Shown here: piece after piece, positions 16,876-25,066 of the stretch | How the letters are laid out: each line of letters starts with the position of its first letter | Position numbering within the stretch: the first letter of the stretch is position 1 | Origin: Lachnospiraceae bacterium | GTDB lineage: Bacteria; Bacillota; Clostridia; Lachnospirales; Lachnospiraceae | Reading direction: 5' to 3' | Assembly: GCA_910575555.1 (NCBI GenBank) | Contig: CAJTFX010000004.1 | Span: 1-64,000, forward strand | DNA: 64,000 bases | Notes under the pieces: model-generated | Told to the model about the DNA's origin: nothing | The model's input: the letters and a program-made list of their open reading frames with translations, nothing else | Database searches by the model: none | Translations under genes and position numbers: made by a program

Positions 16876-17799
16876 CTATCCTATCTGGTTACGATGCTTT
16901 GCAAGGAAAACCTTGCCAAGCTGTTCATACCCCTTTGCATTTGCTTTGATGTCCTCAATGTACCGGAAATTCCCGCTGTCATGTGAACCGAACAGCCTCA
17001 TGACTGCCGCCCCTCCGCCTACGAACACAATCGGTATCACATCGAGGTTATAACCGTGTTCTTTCAGGGTATTGTAGGCTTTCTGTGCAAAATCACGCAG
17101 GCAGTCCTTTACAATGTTCATGTACTTATCCGGCAATGCCGCCTCTCCGGTTGCCATGACCTGTTGTATCACGTTTTCCTCAAGTTCCTGCCCGATCTGC
17201 CTGTTACATTCCTCATTGATTATTCTCATGCAGCGGATAAGTCCCTGCTGGCTTGTGATACATTCCGCCTCATTCGGCTTGCCATTCTCTATCGGCATGA
17301 TGTCAATGGTCCAGCTCCCTATATCCACCACTACCACACGCTCCGGCAAAGTTCTCAACTGCTCTGCAACTGCCGCATAGCATTGTGGGAATACGGACAC
17401 CCTTGCTATCCTTGCCGTGTACTTCTCTTTCTCAAAGCGGAAAGCGACTTCTTTCTTCTTTGACAGGTAATCAATGAAGTCCTGCTTCTCTGCACCGAAC
17501 CTTGTCAGGGGAAGTCCTACCGATAAAAGGACATCCGCATTTCTCATTCCCCGTCTGTTCAGTTCCTTTGCGACTGCCGCAAGGGTAAGCAGATAGAAGT
17601 TGTCATTCTCAACTTTCGTGTCCCTGACCTCAAGACGTTTCCCGCCCACCTTGTAATACTTTCCGTCCAGTTCCACTACATCATCATAAAATGCGGGTTC
17701 CGTTGTGATCTCCTTTACCCCTGTCGTAAAAATCTGTGTGGCTGTTTTCATGTTCGACCAGCCGTGGTCAATCCCGATTACTTCAATATGTTTTTCCAT
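16876..17799 (-). CDS. ParM/StbA-family actin-like ATPase
   Basis: The protein has the actin-fold ATPase motifs in order: phosphate 1 GIDHGWSNMKTA near the N-terminus, phosphate 2 VVVDIGSWTID near residue 160, and adenosine motif IVFVGGGAAVM near 270. In plasmids this family polymerises to segregate DNA copies. In an ICE it may stabilise the excised circle. The start at 17799 has GGAGG 9 nt upstream. The partner candidate follows after 11 nt. Confidence 0.9.
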   Translation of the reverse strand: MEKHIEVIGIDHGWSNMKTATQIFTTGVKEITTEPAFYDDVVELDGKYYKVGGKRLEVRDTKVENDNFYLLTLAAVAKELNRRGMRNADVLLSVGLPLTRFGAEKQDFIDYLSKKKEVAFRFEKEKYTARIARVSVFPQCYAAVAEQLRTLPERVVVVDIGSWTIDIMPIENGKPNEAECITSQQGLIRCMRIINEECNRQIGQELEENVIQQVMATGEAALPDKYMNIVKDCLRDFAQKAYNTLKEHGYNLDVIPIVFVGGGAAVMRLFGSHDSGNFRYIEDIKANAKGYEQLGKVFLAKHRNQIG

Positions 17800-17822
17800 T
17801 CTGTTCTTCCTCCATATCTTTT

Positions 17823-18101
17823 TCATGTTGCTTTATCTCTCCTTAAAATCTTTCTCATGCAGGGAAAACAATACTGTTCTGACTGTTTGTACGGACATCC
17901 AAAGCACATATCTTCCTTGTCCTGCTCCGTGATTTCAGGCTTGCTTTCCTCCCTGACACACTTCTTGGCGAGACACTGGCTGTTATTTCCGTAAAAGAAC
18001 CTGCAGCGCATACAGCTTCTTAGGTCTTTTTCCAAATTTACCTGTGCTGCTATAATTCCGCTTTGTTTTGGAGCGTCCTGCACCCTTACGTTAATTCCCA
18101 T
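17823..18101 (-). CDS. Cysteine-rich putative zinc protein (92 aa)
   Basis: The protein contains CMRC…C…KKC and CFGCPYKQSEQYCFPC, nine cysteines overall in paired CxxC-like spacing, suggesting one or two zinc sites. Its ATG at 18101 overlaps the stop of the upstream 45-residue ORF by 11 nt, which suggests coupled translation. It precedes the parM gene by 23 nt. No known family is recognised. Confidence 0.65.
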   Translation of the reverse strand: MGINVRVQDAPKQSGIIAAQVNLEKDLRSCMRCRFFYGNNSQCLAKKCVREESKPEITEQDKEDMCFGCPYKQSEQYCFPCMRKILRRDKAT

Positions 18102-18228
18102 CCACGCCACCCGCCTCTCTTACAGCGGAAAGCATGTAAATCTCCTCCATCTTTCTGTCTGCCAGCCCTGCTGATCTTGAAAGTGCAAGTACAAACACAA
18201 CTGCTGCTATAATTCCTGCCGCTATCAT
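18091..18228 (-). CDS. Small membrane peptide (45 aa)
   Basis: ATG 18228 lies 8 nt after AGGAGG and overlaps the preceding stop (ATGA). Residues 2-20 are a hydrophobic helix (MIAAGIIAAVVFVLALSR), followed by a short polar tail. It overlaps the Cys-rich ORF at its 3' end. The tight overlaps on both sides support it as a real gene of the operon. Function unknown. Confidence 0.6.
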   Translation of the reverse strand: MIAAGIIAAVVFVLALSRSAGLADRKMEEIYMLSAVREAGGVDGN

Positions 18229-18617
18229 CTGCCGCCCCTCCTTTTCTGCTCCGCTTTCTTTCTCTGTTCCGTCTCCATCCGCCTGACATACTCACGAATG
18301 TCAATCAAATCCTCCAAGTCGTAGATTTTGGAACTCATGGCACGGTCAACATTTTCAGGGGTACATTCGCCGTGTTCTGTCAGTGCTGCAATTACTTTCT
18401 GCCTGATTTCTTCCTGCACCGCATCTGGCATTGCTGCTATATAGTGTGGCGGCAGCTTTGTAATTTCTGTGATTACCTCCTTTTCGTATCCGTAACTCTT
18501 TTCAAAGTCACTGATAAATTTTTCTTTTACCGATACTGCCTTCGTTTTGTTTTCCTCACTGGCTAATTCCACCAGTTCGTTTAGGAACTCAATCAGCTCC
18601 CTTTTTGTAAAGCCCAT
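18225..18617 (-). CDS. Hypothetical ICE protein, first gene of the operon
   Basis: The start at 18617 (MGFTKRELIEFLNELVELA) has AGGAGG 8 nt upstream. It is a helical, acidic 130-residue protein ending in a basic tail (KKAEQKRRGGR). It is the first gene after the structured leader and therefore probably the proximal gene of the ICE transcript. No domain is recognised. Confidence 0.75.
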   Translation of the reverse strand: MGFTKRELIEFLNELVELASEENKTKAVSVKEKFISDFEKSYGYEKEVITEITKLPPHYIAAMPDAVQEEIRQKVIAALTEHGECTPENVDRAMSSKIYDLEDLIDIREYVRRMETEQRKKAEQKRRGGR

Positions 18618-18640
18618 CTGTAAATCCTCCTTCTCAAAAC

Positions 18641-18708
18641 AAAAAGGCAGGACCAGATTAGCATTGCACAAACGGAATATCCGTTTTGAGAGCCAATTTA
18701 GTCCTACC
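18641..18708 (-). terminator. Leader stem-loop with T run (attenuator-like)
   Basis: On the minus strand GGTAGGAC pairs with GTCCTGCC, which is followed by TTTTTGTTTT. Inside lies a smaller hairpin, AAACGGA/TCCGTTT. It sits 24 nt before the start codon of the first ICE gene, so the operon must read through it. The outer arms and overall layout are repeated at 18854-18918. Confidence 0.65.
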
Positions 18709-18853
18709 TAAATCTTTGTTATTCTGTTTCACCTCGCATTTCATTAAAGCCATAGAATGACCGTATCAGTAATCGACCATTGTCTGACTTTCGTAATGTA
18801 GGTTTTCGATTTTGATCAGCGCTGTCCTAATCTTGACCTAAAATGGGCTTAAA

Positions 18854-18918
18854 ATAATAGGACTAAATCAGTGCAAACCCTTGATTTTATTGGGTTTCTC
18901 TTAATTTAGTCCTATTAT
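18854..18918. repeat. Second nested stem-loop at the ICE end
   Basis: A perfect 15-bp inverted repeat (ATAATAGGACTAAAT with its complement, 18854-18868 and 18904-18918) encloses an AAACCC/GGGTTT hairpin. Its outer arms (GGACTAAAT…ATTTAGTCC) and the inner GTTTGxGCA part resemble the leader hairpin at 18641-18708. It lies about 10 bp from the host junction. It may be a terminator or an end-recognition element of the ICE. Confidence 0.65.
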
Positions 18919-19974
18919 ACCACCAGCATAACCGATAAATACCGTATCGTAGGATTCCCAATTTTCTACTGTGTCCGCCACCAGAGGAACCGCCCGCTCC
19001 TCCACATTATCATGCTCACGGGAAACCCGGCTGTCCCTGTCCGTCCAATCCAGGTCGGCGCTGCTGTAGATTTCCACCGGCTCTAACTCAAACAGGTCTG
19101 CATTCATCGCCCCTGCAATATAAGCCGCTACTTCTTCCGTGTTGCCTGATGCGGAATAATAAACCACCAGTGATTTTCCATCCGTATTTTCCGCTTCTTT
19201 TTCTTCCGGGACAGAAGCGCCGGAAGATGAATTTATATATCCCAAATCTGCCAGCCACGCAAGAATGTCCGGCTCGGCATCCTGCACATTATTTCTGGAC
19301 ACGGTAAAGCCATCTTCCCTGACGTCCGCGTCCGGCTCCAGTTCTGCAATCGTACTGATCGTACCGGAAAATCCGCTGCCTCCATGTGTATTGAACGGTA
19401 TGATCGTCTTGCCGGAAAAATCATAGGCATCAAAAAACGAATAGAGGATCATCGGCATATCGCCCCACCAGTTGGGATAACCGACAAAAACTGTGTCATA
19501 CTGTCCCAAATCCTCAATGCTGTCCTTGATGGCAGGCCGGGCATTATCCTCCTGCTCCTGTGCCGCCAGATCAACCAGCGTATCATGCTCCGTTGGATAT
19601 GGCGTTTCCGGCTCAATACGGAAAATGTCTGCCCCCGTATTCTCCTGAATAACATATGCCACATATTGGGTATTGCCCAGCACCTCGCCGTCAATAACTA
19701 CAGCACTGTTATCTTCCTCCTGGGTCATGTTATTGGGATCACTGGTTTCCGGCATGGAAAAGTAGACAACCAATGTTTTCCCCTCTTCGTAATCGGGATT
19801 TCCTTCTGTATTTTCCTCCGGGATTTCCATTTCCGGCTGTGAGGACGATTCCGTTTCCACACTTTCCACCGTCCGGTCTGTTGCTTCCTGCTTACTGTCA
19901 TCCTGCGTGCTGCCGCAGGCGGCAAGACCAAATGACAGTAATATGCTCATTAAAACAGCTGTTACTTTTTTCAT
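18901..19974 (-). CDS. Two-domain flavodoxin lipoprotein, truncated by the ICE
   Basis: The ORF has a signal peptide with lipobox LAAC. A first flavodoxin domain follows (TLVVYFSMPETSDPNN…YDTVFVGYPNWWGDMPM), then a second one starting SLVVYYSASGNTEEVAAYI. The second domain reaches YDTVFIGY, where the family continues with P-x-WWG, but here it changes to AGGIIGLN and stops. The last residues come from the ICE end (below about 18928). These proteins bind FMN for electron transfer at the cell surface. The truncated second domain lacks part of its flavin-binding loop, so it is probably not functional. Confidence 0.85.
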   Translation of the reverse strand: MKKVTAVLMSILLSFGLAACGSTQDDSKQEATDRTVESVETESSSQPEMEIPEENTEGNPDYEEGKTLVVYFSMPETSDPNNMTQEEDNSAVVIDGEVLGNTQYVAYVIQENTGADIFRIEPETPYPTEHDTLVDLAAQEQEDNARPAIKDSIEDLGQYDTVFVGYPNWWGDMPMILYSFFDAYDFSGKTIIPFNTHGGSGFSGTISTIAELEPDADVREDGFTVSRNNVQDAEPDILAWLADLGYINSSSGASVPEEKEAENTDGKSLVVYYSASGNTEEVAAYIAGAMNADLFELEPVEIYSSADLDWTDRDSRVSREHDNVEERAVPLVADTVENWESYDTVFIGYAGGIIGLN

Positions 19975-19995
19975 AATCGCTTTCTCCTTTCACTT

Positions 19996-20619
19996 TTATC
20001 TGCCAATATCTTTTACCCAATCCTTTACTTCCTGTTCGGAACCTGAAACATCACTTCCGCGCAGCGACAGCGCATTTTCTGTCAGAACTGTTGCACCATC
20101 TGCAAGTTCCGTCACCCGCTTTACACTGTTTGCGCCATTTGAGCTGCCATTGTGGGAGAAAAAAGGAATGACCGTTTTCCCGGACAGATCATATTCTTCA
20201 AGAAATGTCCAAACCGGCATAGGCAGGTCGTACCACCAAACAGGGAAACCGAGATAAATCACATCATACTGTGCCATCGTCTCTGCATCTATGTGTTCAG
20301 ACAGTTCCGGGCGTATTTCATTATCCAGTTCATTTTTCGCACGGTCAGCACAGGAATCAAAATCCTCGCCATAACTTTCAGACGGGACAATGCGGAACAG
20401 CTCACCGCCTGTTTCTTCAGAAATCCAGTTTGCCATCTGCTGACCGTTTCCAGACCATGAAAAATAAGCCACCAGCACATTGCTGTCCCCTTTTACTTCT
20501 GCTTCCGGGTCATTATCAATTCCCATACTCCTACTGCCCAAAAACCTCATCCCTATGAGAATGGCTATGGCAGCCACAAGCACTATAATGCCTGCGATAA
20601 TAATTCTTTTCTTCTTCAT
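19996..20619 (-). CDS. Membrane-anchored flavodoxin
   Basis: The N-terminus has one hydrophobic helix (residues about 6-26) with an MKKKR start. A flavodoxin domain follows, with VLVAYFSWSGNGQQMANWI for phosphate binding and YLGFPVWWYDLPMP for the flavin ring. It is complete at 207 residues and lies 21 nt upstream of the truncated paralogue. It is probably an extracytoplasmic redox protein working with an unknown partner. Confidence 0.9.
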   Translation of the reverse strand: MKKKRIIIAGIIVLVAAIAILIGMRFLGSRSMGIDNDPEAEVKGDSNVLVAYFSWSGNGQQMANWISEETGGELFRIVPSESYGEDFDSCADRAKNELDNEIRPELSEHIDAETMAQYDVIYLGFPVWWYDLPMPVWTFLEEYDLSGKTVIPFFSHNGSSNGANSVKRVTELADGATVLTENALSLRGSDVSGSEQEVKDWVKDIGR

Positions 20620-20635
20620 CTTGTTTTCTCACCTC

Positions 20636-21682
20636 CTACATTTGTTTTTCCCAAAATGCAACTGCATCCTCTATCCAGCCTTCCGCCGCAGTTCCTGTCC
20701 CAAGACCAAAACCATGGGAAAGTCCCGGATATTTGTGGAATTCCGTATCAATCCCCAGAGCAGCCATCCGTTCCAGACGGTTTTCCATCGTTCTCCAGCT
20801 TGCAATGCCATCGTTTTCCCCCACGCATACATAGGTGGGAGGATCATTCTCCGTATATTCCGAATGACCGGTATACTGCATGATTACTGTGCCGGGACGG
20901 GGCAGGTCCTCTCCGCCGAAAGCCGCAGGACCATAGCTTCCGAGATATGCCGCCATCCTTGCACCGGCACTTCCTCCCCAAAGGGAATAACAGTCCGTAT
21001 CGATCTCCAGTTCTTCTGCGTGTTTAAAAATAAAACGAATGGCTCTCGCCAGATCCTCACAGGCTGTCTGTGCGCCGGGACGGTAGATCAGGGCAAATGC
21101 ATGATAACCTTTTTGGGATAATTCCAGCGCATGGGGAAAGCTGTCGTGCATGGCTCCTACATAAGCAAAGCCTCCGCCCGCATTGCATACCGCAAATTTT
21201 TCACCCGGATTTCCTTTAAAAAAGAATACGCCGGTATCTTCTTTTGCAGGGTCAGCCGCCTTCTCCTCCGCAGAATAAATATCGAAGAAAATGGCCTCCC
21301 CCGCCTCTGCGTGTTCCTTCATGTAGTTTGCAATCTCCACTGTCTTATCCGGATCAATATTGCTATACCATGTCAGGCGTAAGTGCCCAAGCGTATCCCC
21401 GCTGTAATAACCGGCATCTGCAGGAAAAATAAGCCTCCCGTAATCCCCAAACACCGGATCATTCGCTACTTCCGATATTAAGGTGTCCGCTGTAAACACT
21501 TCCCCATTTCGGGAAATCCCCTGAATGGAATCTCCCAAAACTGAATTTTCAATATGGAGGGCATCTTCCTCCAAAACTACACCTTCCCCCTGCCCGGTCA
21601 ATCTTCCGCAGGCACAAAGGCATCCTGCTGCCAAAACCATCAGTGTCACCATTCCTGTCATCCGTTTCACTGTGAACCTCAT
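20636..21682 (-). CDS. Alpha/beta-hydrolase lipoprotein
   Basis: A signal peptide with lipobox LCAC leads into a BD-FAE/esterase-type alpha/beta hydrolase. The nucleophile elbow is WGGSAGAR, the acidic residue probably lies in GENDG, and the catalytic His in GLSHGFG. The substrate is probably a carboxyl ester or carbohydrate ester outside the membrane. It follows a small lipoprotein ORF by 1 nt and precedes the flavodoxin genes, forming a host operon. Confidence 0.88.
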   Translation of the reverse strand: MRFTVKRMTGMVTLMVLAAGCLCACGRLTGQGEGVVLEEDALHIENSVLGDSIQGISRNGEVFTADTLISEVANDPVFGDYGRLIFPADAGYYSGDTLGHLRLTWYSNIDPDKTVEIANYMKEHAEAGEAIFFDIYSAEEKAADPAKEDTGVFFFKGNPGEKFAVCNAGGGFAYVGAMHDSFPHALELSQKGYHAFALIYRPGAQTACEDLARAIRFIFKHAEELEIDTDCYSLWGGSAGARMAAYLGSYGPAAFGGEDLPRPGTVIMQYTGHSEYTENDPPTYVCVGENDGIASWRTMENRLERMAALGIDTEFHKYPGLSHGFGLGTGTAAEGWIEDAVAFWEKQM

Positions 21683-21683
21683 C

Positions 21684-21857
21684 TCAGCCCAAACCCTTCT
21701 CTTTCAGCCATACTTCAATATGGTCGGCAATGACATCATTATTTAATTCCTGAAACATAAAATGGCTGTTCTCGGTATCCTGTACCATGTCCGCCGGCTG
21801 GCTGCTGCATCCCGCCAGCACGGAAACTGCCATAATCCCTGCCAACAAAGTAACCAT
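21684..21857 (-). CDS. Small lipoprotein with possible frameshifted start
   Basis: From ATG 21857 the frame encodes a 57-residue lipoprotein with MVTLLAGIMAVSVLAGC and a polar tail ending WLKEKGLG. The usual positively charged n-region is present only in another frame: upstream ATGAAAAAGG would join this frame if the A run had one more base. A one-base deletion or an alternative start is therefore likely. The downstream hydrolase starts 1 nt after its stop. Confidence 0.5.
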   Translation of the reverse strand: MVTLLAGIMAVSVLAGCSSQPADMVQDTENSHFMFQELNNDVIADHIEVWLKEKGLG

Positions 21858-21910
21858 TATACGCCTTTTTCATTTGATGTTTTCCTCCCATTTTATCACT
21901 TTCCCTGGTA

Positions 21911-22555
21911 TCACCAGTTCTTCTTTTCTTTGCTGCTGTCATGCTTTGTCTTCCGTTCCTCCACCATCTTGACAAACCACTCAACCATAGCAGGGTCCTG
22001 ATGGGAGAAGAAGGAACTGGAAGCAGTGTCCAGCGCCGCCAATGCGTCCATATCTTCTTCAGACAAGTTAAAATCAAACACATTAAAATTCTCTTCCATA
22101 CGTTCCCTGTGGGTGGACTTAGGGATGACTACAATCCCACGCTGGATATGCCAGCGGAGCATGACCTGTGCAGCGGTCTTTCCATATTTGCTGCCAATCG
22201 CTGCTACTGCTTCGTTATCAAAAGTGCCTTTCCGTCCTTCTCCAAAAGGCGCCCACGCCTCTAACCGAATTCCGTATTTATCTGCATATTCCTTCATCTG
22301 CTTCTGCTGGTTGAAAATGTGGATTTCCACCTGGTTGATTGCTGGCTTGATCCGGTTAAAGGCCGCAAAGTCAACCATGCGGTCTACATAAAAGTTGGAA
22401 ATACCAATGGCGCGGATTTTTCCCCCGTCATAAAGTTCCTCCAACGCACGGTACGCACCATAGGCATCGGAAAAAGGCTGATGAAGAAGAACCATATCTG
22501 CCCGTGTCAAGTAAGGAATAAAAATTTCTTCAAATATTGTTAGAGCCATGGACAT
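21911..22555 (-). pseudogene. Aldo/keto reductase missing its N-terminus
   Basis: The sequence from DMVLLHQPFSDAYG onward is a good aldo/keto reductase (GKIRAIGISNFY, PAINQVEIHIF, VVIPKSTHRERMEEN). About 90 N-terminal residues with the catalytic Asp and Tyr are missing. The open frame extends through the 24-bp repeat (22504-22527) into the att-like site, giving a short unrelated N-terminus. The gene was disrupted by the integration event, so a functional enzyme is not expected. Confidence 0.85.
22504..22527. repeat. 24-bp direct repeat, copy 1
   Basis: An exact 24-bp match to 23871-23894, beginning GTGTCAAGTAAGG. It directly abuts the broken aldo/keto reductase. In both copies the gene to the left has lost its 5' part at the same point. 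Confidence 0.8.
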
Positions 22556-22571
22556 TGTTTACCCATAGCTC
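22543..22571. other. Att-like palindrome A
   Basis: GAGCCA and TAGCTC arms (one mismatch) flank a 17-nt spacer, followed by CATATTTTACC. Sites B and C have the same arms, the same spacer length and a similar flank. It lies next to the broken reductase, so it is a candidate hybrid attachment site. Confidence 0.55.
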
Positions 22572-22613
22572 ATATTTTACCGTTATATACTCAATATTCA
22601 AATAACCATCTCA

Positions 22614-23495
22614 CTAGAAAATATTAAACTTCACTTCTCCTGATGGTGTCCCAAACTTAACATATCCAACTAAATCGTCAATCTCTTTGTCAAATTGAAA
22701 CCCCATATATGTTCCTGTTACATTATTAAGTTTAGATATTTTCCTATTAATCTCAAATAATTTTTGGGTAGCATCAACCGGTCTTCTAGCTTGGCTCATT
22801 TGAGCTAACGGGGAATAGGCTTTCCCGTCAAACTCAAATGACAAATTAATACCTAGCTTATATAGTTCAAAAATTTCATTAATCTCCGTTATTTTAGGTT
22901 CTAAAGATTCAGGAATCATATCTTTTATTTCATAAAAACCAATCTTTTCCATCCAACCATTTTCTTTTATTATCTTCATCTTTTGTAGATCAAAATATTC
23001 TTCCGCTTTCTTTGGATGTGATATTACATCTACAAAATATACATCTCTCATATTAATTATGCATAGTAATTGTGTGTCACTTCTATTATTTTTCATTTGA
23101 TTTATATCTTCAACAAATTTGCCACTCATATGTAAATGATATAAATGCCATGTATATAATAAAAAATCGGGCTTTTTAGGTTCTTTTATATTGTTTGATA
23201 AAAAAACATTCATATTTTTTCCTTCTGAAAAAGCATCTGAATATTGTTTTAGTATTTCAGCCTGTTTTTCATCAATTTCTTTTAAGTCAATTTTTTTTGA
23301 CAATTCCTTTGAATAATGCACCTTTCTTTTAGTTATAGGAATCAATCTATATAAATACGATAAAAAATCTATTATGGTATCCTCTGGTTCTTCATTACTC
23401 CTATACTTTATATCATTACTATCATAGTAGTTTCTTATTTCTGTTTGAACGTCACAATATATTTTTTCTTCCAATTCTGTTCTTTTACCTTCCAT
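22614..23495 (-). CDS. Unrecognised AT-rich cargo protein (293 aa)
   Basis: The start at 23495 (MEGKRTELEEKIYCDVQTEI) has AAAGGA 9 nt upstream; the frame extends a few codons further. The protein is soluble, Lys/Glu-rich and has no signal peptide or obvious catalytic motif. It is much more AT-rich than its neighbours. It sits between att-like sites A and B, beside a recombinase remnant. That is a typical place for accessory cargo such as defence or toxin genes, but the function is unknown. Confidence 0.75.
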   Translation of the reverse strand: MEGKRTELEEKIYCDVQTEIRNYYDSNDIKYRSNEEPEDTIIDFLSYLYRLIPITKRKVHYSKELSKKIDLKEIDEKQAEILKQYSDAFSEGKNMNVFLSNNIKEPKKPDFLLYTWHLYHLHMSGKFVEDINQMKNNRSDTQLLCIINMRDVYFVDVISHPKKAEEYFDLQKMKIIKENGWMEKIGFYEIKDMIPESLEPKITEINEIFELYKLGINLSFEFDGKAYSPLAQMSQARRPVDATQKLFEINRKISKLNNVTGTYMGFQFDKEIDDLVGYVKFGTPSGEVKFNIF

Positions 23496-23536
23496 CACGC
23501 CATATCCTTTCACAAACAATATATTTATATAGCTTT

Positions 23537-23567
23537 TGAGCCACAGACATCATCTGTCCATGGCTCA
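23537..23567. other. Att-like palindrome B
   Basis: TGAGCCA and TGGCTCA arms flank a 17-nt spacer, followed by TATTTTACCACCACTT. The flank also matches the sequence after site C. It lies 38 nt beyond the stop of the recombinase stump, in the same order as C after the intact recombinase. Confidence 0.6.
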
Positions 23568-23604
23568 TATTTTACCACCACTTCCTCAAAAATGGAACCA
23601 TCTT

Positions 23605-23870
23605 TCAAGCAGAGTTTTCACCCCTAAACGGATTCCCCACCTTCCACACAATCTCCACAGCATCCGCCCCATAAACCACCACCTTCTCAATCAGCATCTT
23701 CAACCTCTCCTTATCAAAAACCTCCAGCTCGGAAAGCCCCTCCAGTGCCTCATCCGTCACTTCCTCCGAACCGGAAACCTCCCGCACCTGGTCAAGCTCT
23801 GCCCGCGCCTCACACATAACCCGCTCCAATTCCTCCATCCGCGCTCGGCCTTCCTCAACCCGCTCTGCTT
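23605..23870 (-). pseudogene. Serine recombinase C-terminal stump
   Basis: About 88 residues align with the end of the intact recombinase at 25141-26718. Shared blocks include GRxRMEELER, GSEEV, LSxLEVFDxERLKMLIEKV and VYGxDAxEIVWKV, with substitutions throughout. The catalytic domain and zinc ribbon are missing. The break is at the 24-bp repeat 23871-23894. It marks an older element at the same locus. Confidence 0.88.
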
Positions 23871-23894
23871 GTGTCAAGTAAGGAATAAAAATTT
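23871..23894. repeat. 24-bp direct repeat, copy 2
   Basis: Identical to 22504-22527. It abuts the 5' break of the recombinase stump. The pair may mark one end of a lost insertion or the products of recombination between two elements. Confidence 0.8.
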
Positions 23895-23954
23895 TTTATA
23901 ATTTTATTCTCATACCTGCCTTCAAAAAACAATCCTTACATTAATGTTATTTCC

Positions 23955-25046
23955 CTATCTGCTATAGACTCCAAAGGAAGCCCATAAATGTTTCTTCGTT
24001 GGATCAAAGAAAGCTGTTGGCAGACCAACGAATGTCGCTATTGCAGAAATCGCACCTGCAGGCGGCAAAAATGGCGAAAGCACTGTGGCAATCACTCCGC
24101 TAGTTGCACATACCTTTCCGATATTTTCAATAACTCCTTTAAATTTCATCGCTTTCTGGGCTTTAACAATATCGTCTTCTATCATTTGCATATTATCATA
24201 GTTTTGTTCAGAAAAAGCAGATATCCACTCATCAACTTTACGTCTATATGCCTTTGCCTCATCTGTTTGCACCAATTTGATACTATCTTCTAATGAAGAC
24301 GCAGTATATATTCTATCTAATTTTTTAGACGTATATTTTAAGATTTTAACAGCCTCAGTTCCTTCCATTACAGAAATTTTTGCACCAACATTGGAGGATT
24401 CATCCACACCTAAATTCGTAGCATCAATCACTGGAGATAATAAATCATTATGATAAGCAATATTGAATAACTCCCTATATTCATTAAGCACTTCAAAGAC
24501 AGGATTATGAAAAACAAAATCACCAAGTTCTATGAAATGGTCAATATCAATACCGGTATAATCCTCTTTAGGTTCAAGCTGGAATGCTTTGAGAAACCGA
24601 ACTCTATTGTAGTTAAGATTGTATTGATTCTCAAACTCTTGGAACTCATCATATTTTTCAACCCATTCATCGAATATCTCCCTAATTTTATCTACTGTAT
24701 AATACTTGATATCAAGCCCTTTCTCTGCCATCATAAATTGAACAATATCTACATCAAAAGTAAAAAAACCTTCTACATCTTTTTCATATTTTTTATAGGG
24801 TAAAATAATTCCGTTTTCAATCAGTTCCCCATCCATACATCCATATGTAAACGGGTCTACATAAACTGCACCTGCCACAATAAATTGTTCAAGGACCATT
24901 CGTGCAAACCGTAACGAAGGCGTGTACTGTGTCACCGTTCCAAAAACTCCATCTGTCTTCCCTTTTTCACAAATCAACCCCTCTTGTGCGGCCATTGACA
25001 AAAAGGTGTTTGTCTGCACCTTATCTAAAATGATTCCTTTATACAT
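23955..25046 (-). CDS. Unrecognised cargo protein with C-terminal hydrophobic part (363 aa)
   Basis: ATG 25046 lies behind GGGAGG. The first 300 residues are soluble and acidic without a recognised domain. Residues about 310-350 contain two hydrophobic stretches (TSGVIATVLSPFLPPAG and AISAIATFVGLPTAFF), suggesting membrane association or pore formation. The gene is AT-rich and lies between att-like sites B and C, directly downstream of the intact recombinase. It may be a defence or superinfection-exclusion protein, but this is only contextual. Confidence 0.75.
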   Translation of the reverse strand: MYKGIILDKVQTNTFLSMAAQEGLICEKGKTDGVFGTVTQYTPSLRFARMVLEQFIVAGAVYVDPFTYGCMDGELIENGIILPYKKYEKDVEGFFTFDVDIVQFMMAEKGLDIKYYTVDKIREIFDEWVEKYDEFQEFENQYNLNYNRVRFLKAFQLEPKEDYTGIDIDHFIELGDFVFHNPVFEVLNEYRELFNIAYHNDLLSPVIDATNLGVDESSNVGAKISVMEGTEAVKILKYTSKKLDRIYTASSLEDSIKLVQTDEAKAYRRKVDEWISAFSEQNYDNMQMIEDDIVKAQKAMKFKGVIENIGKVCATSGVIATVLSPFLPPAGAISAIATFVGLPTAFFDPTKKHLWASFGVYSR

Positions 25047-25066
25047 ATCATTCCTCCCAATGCGAA

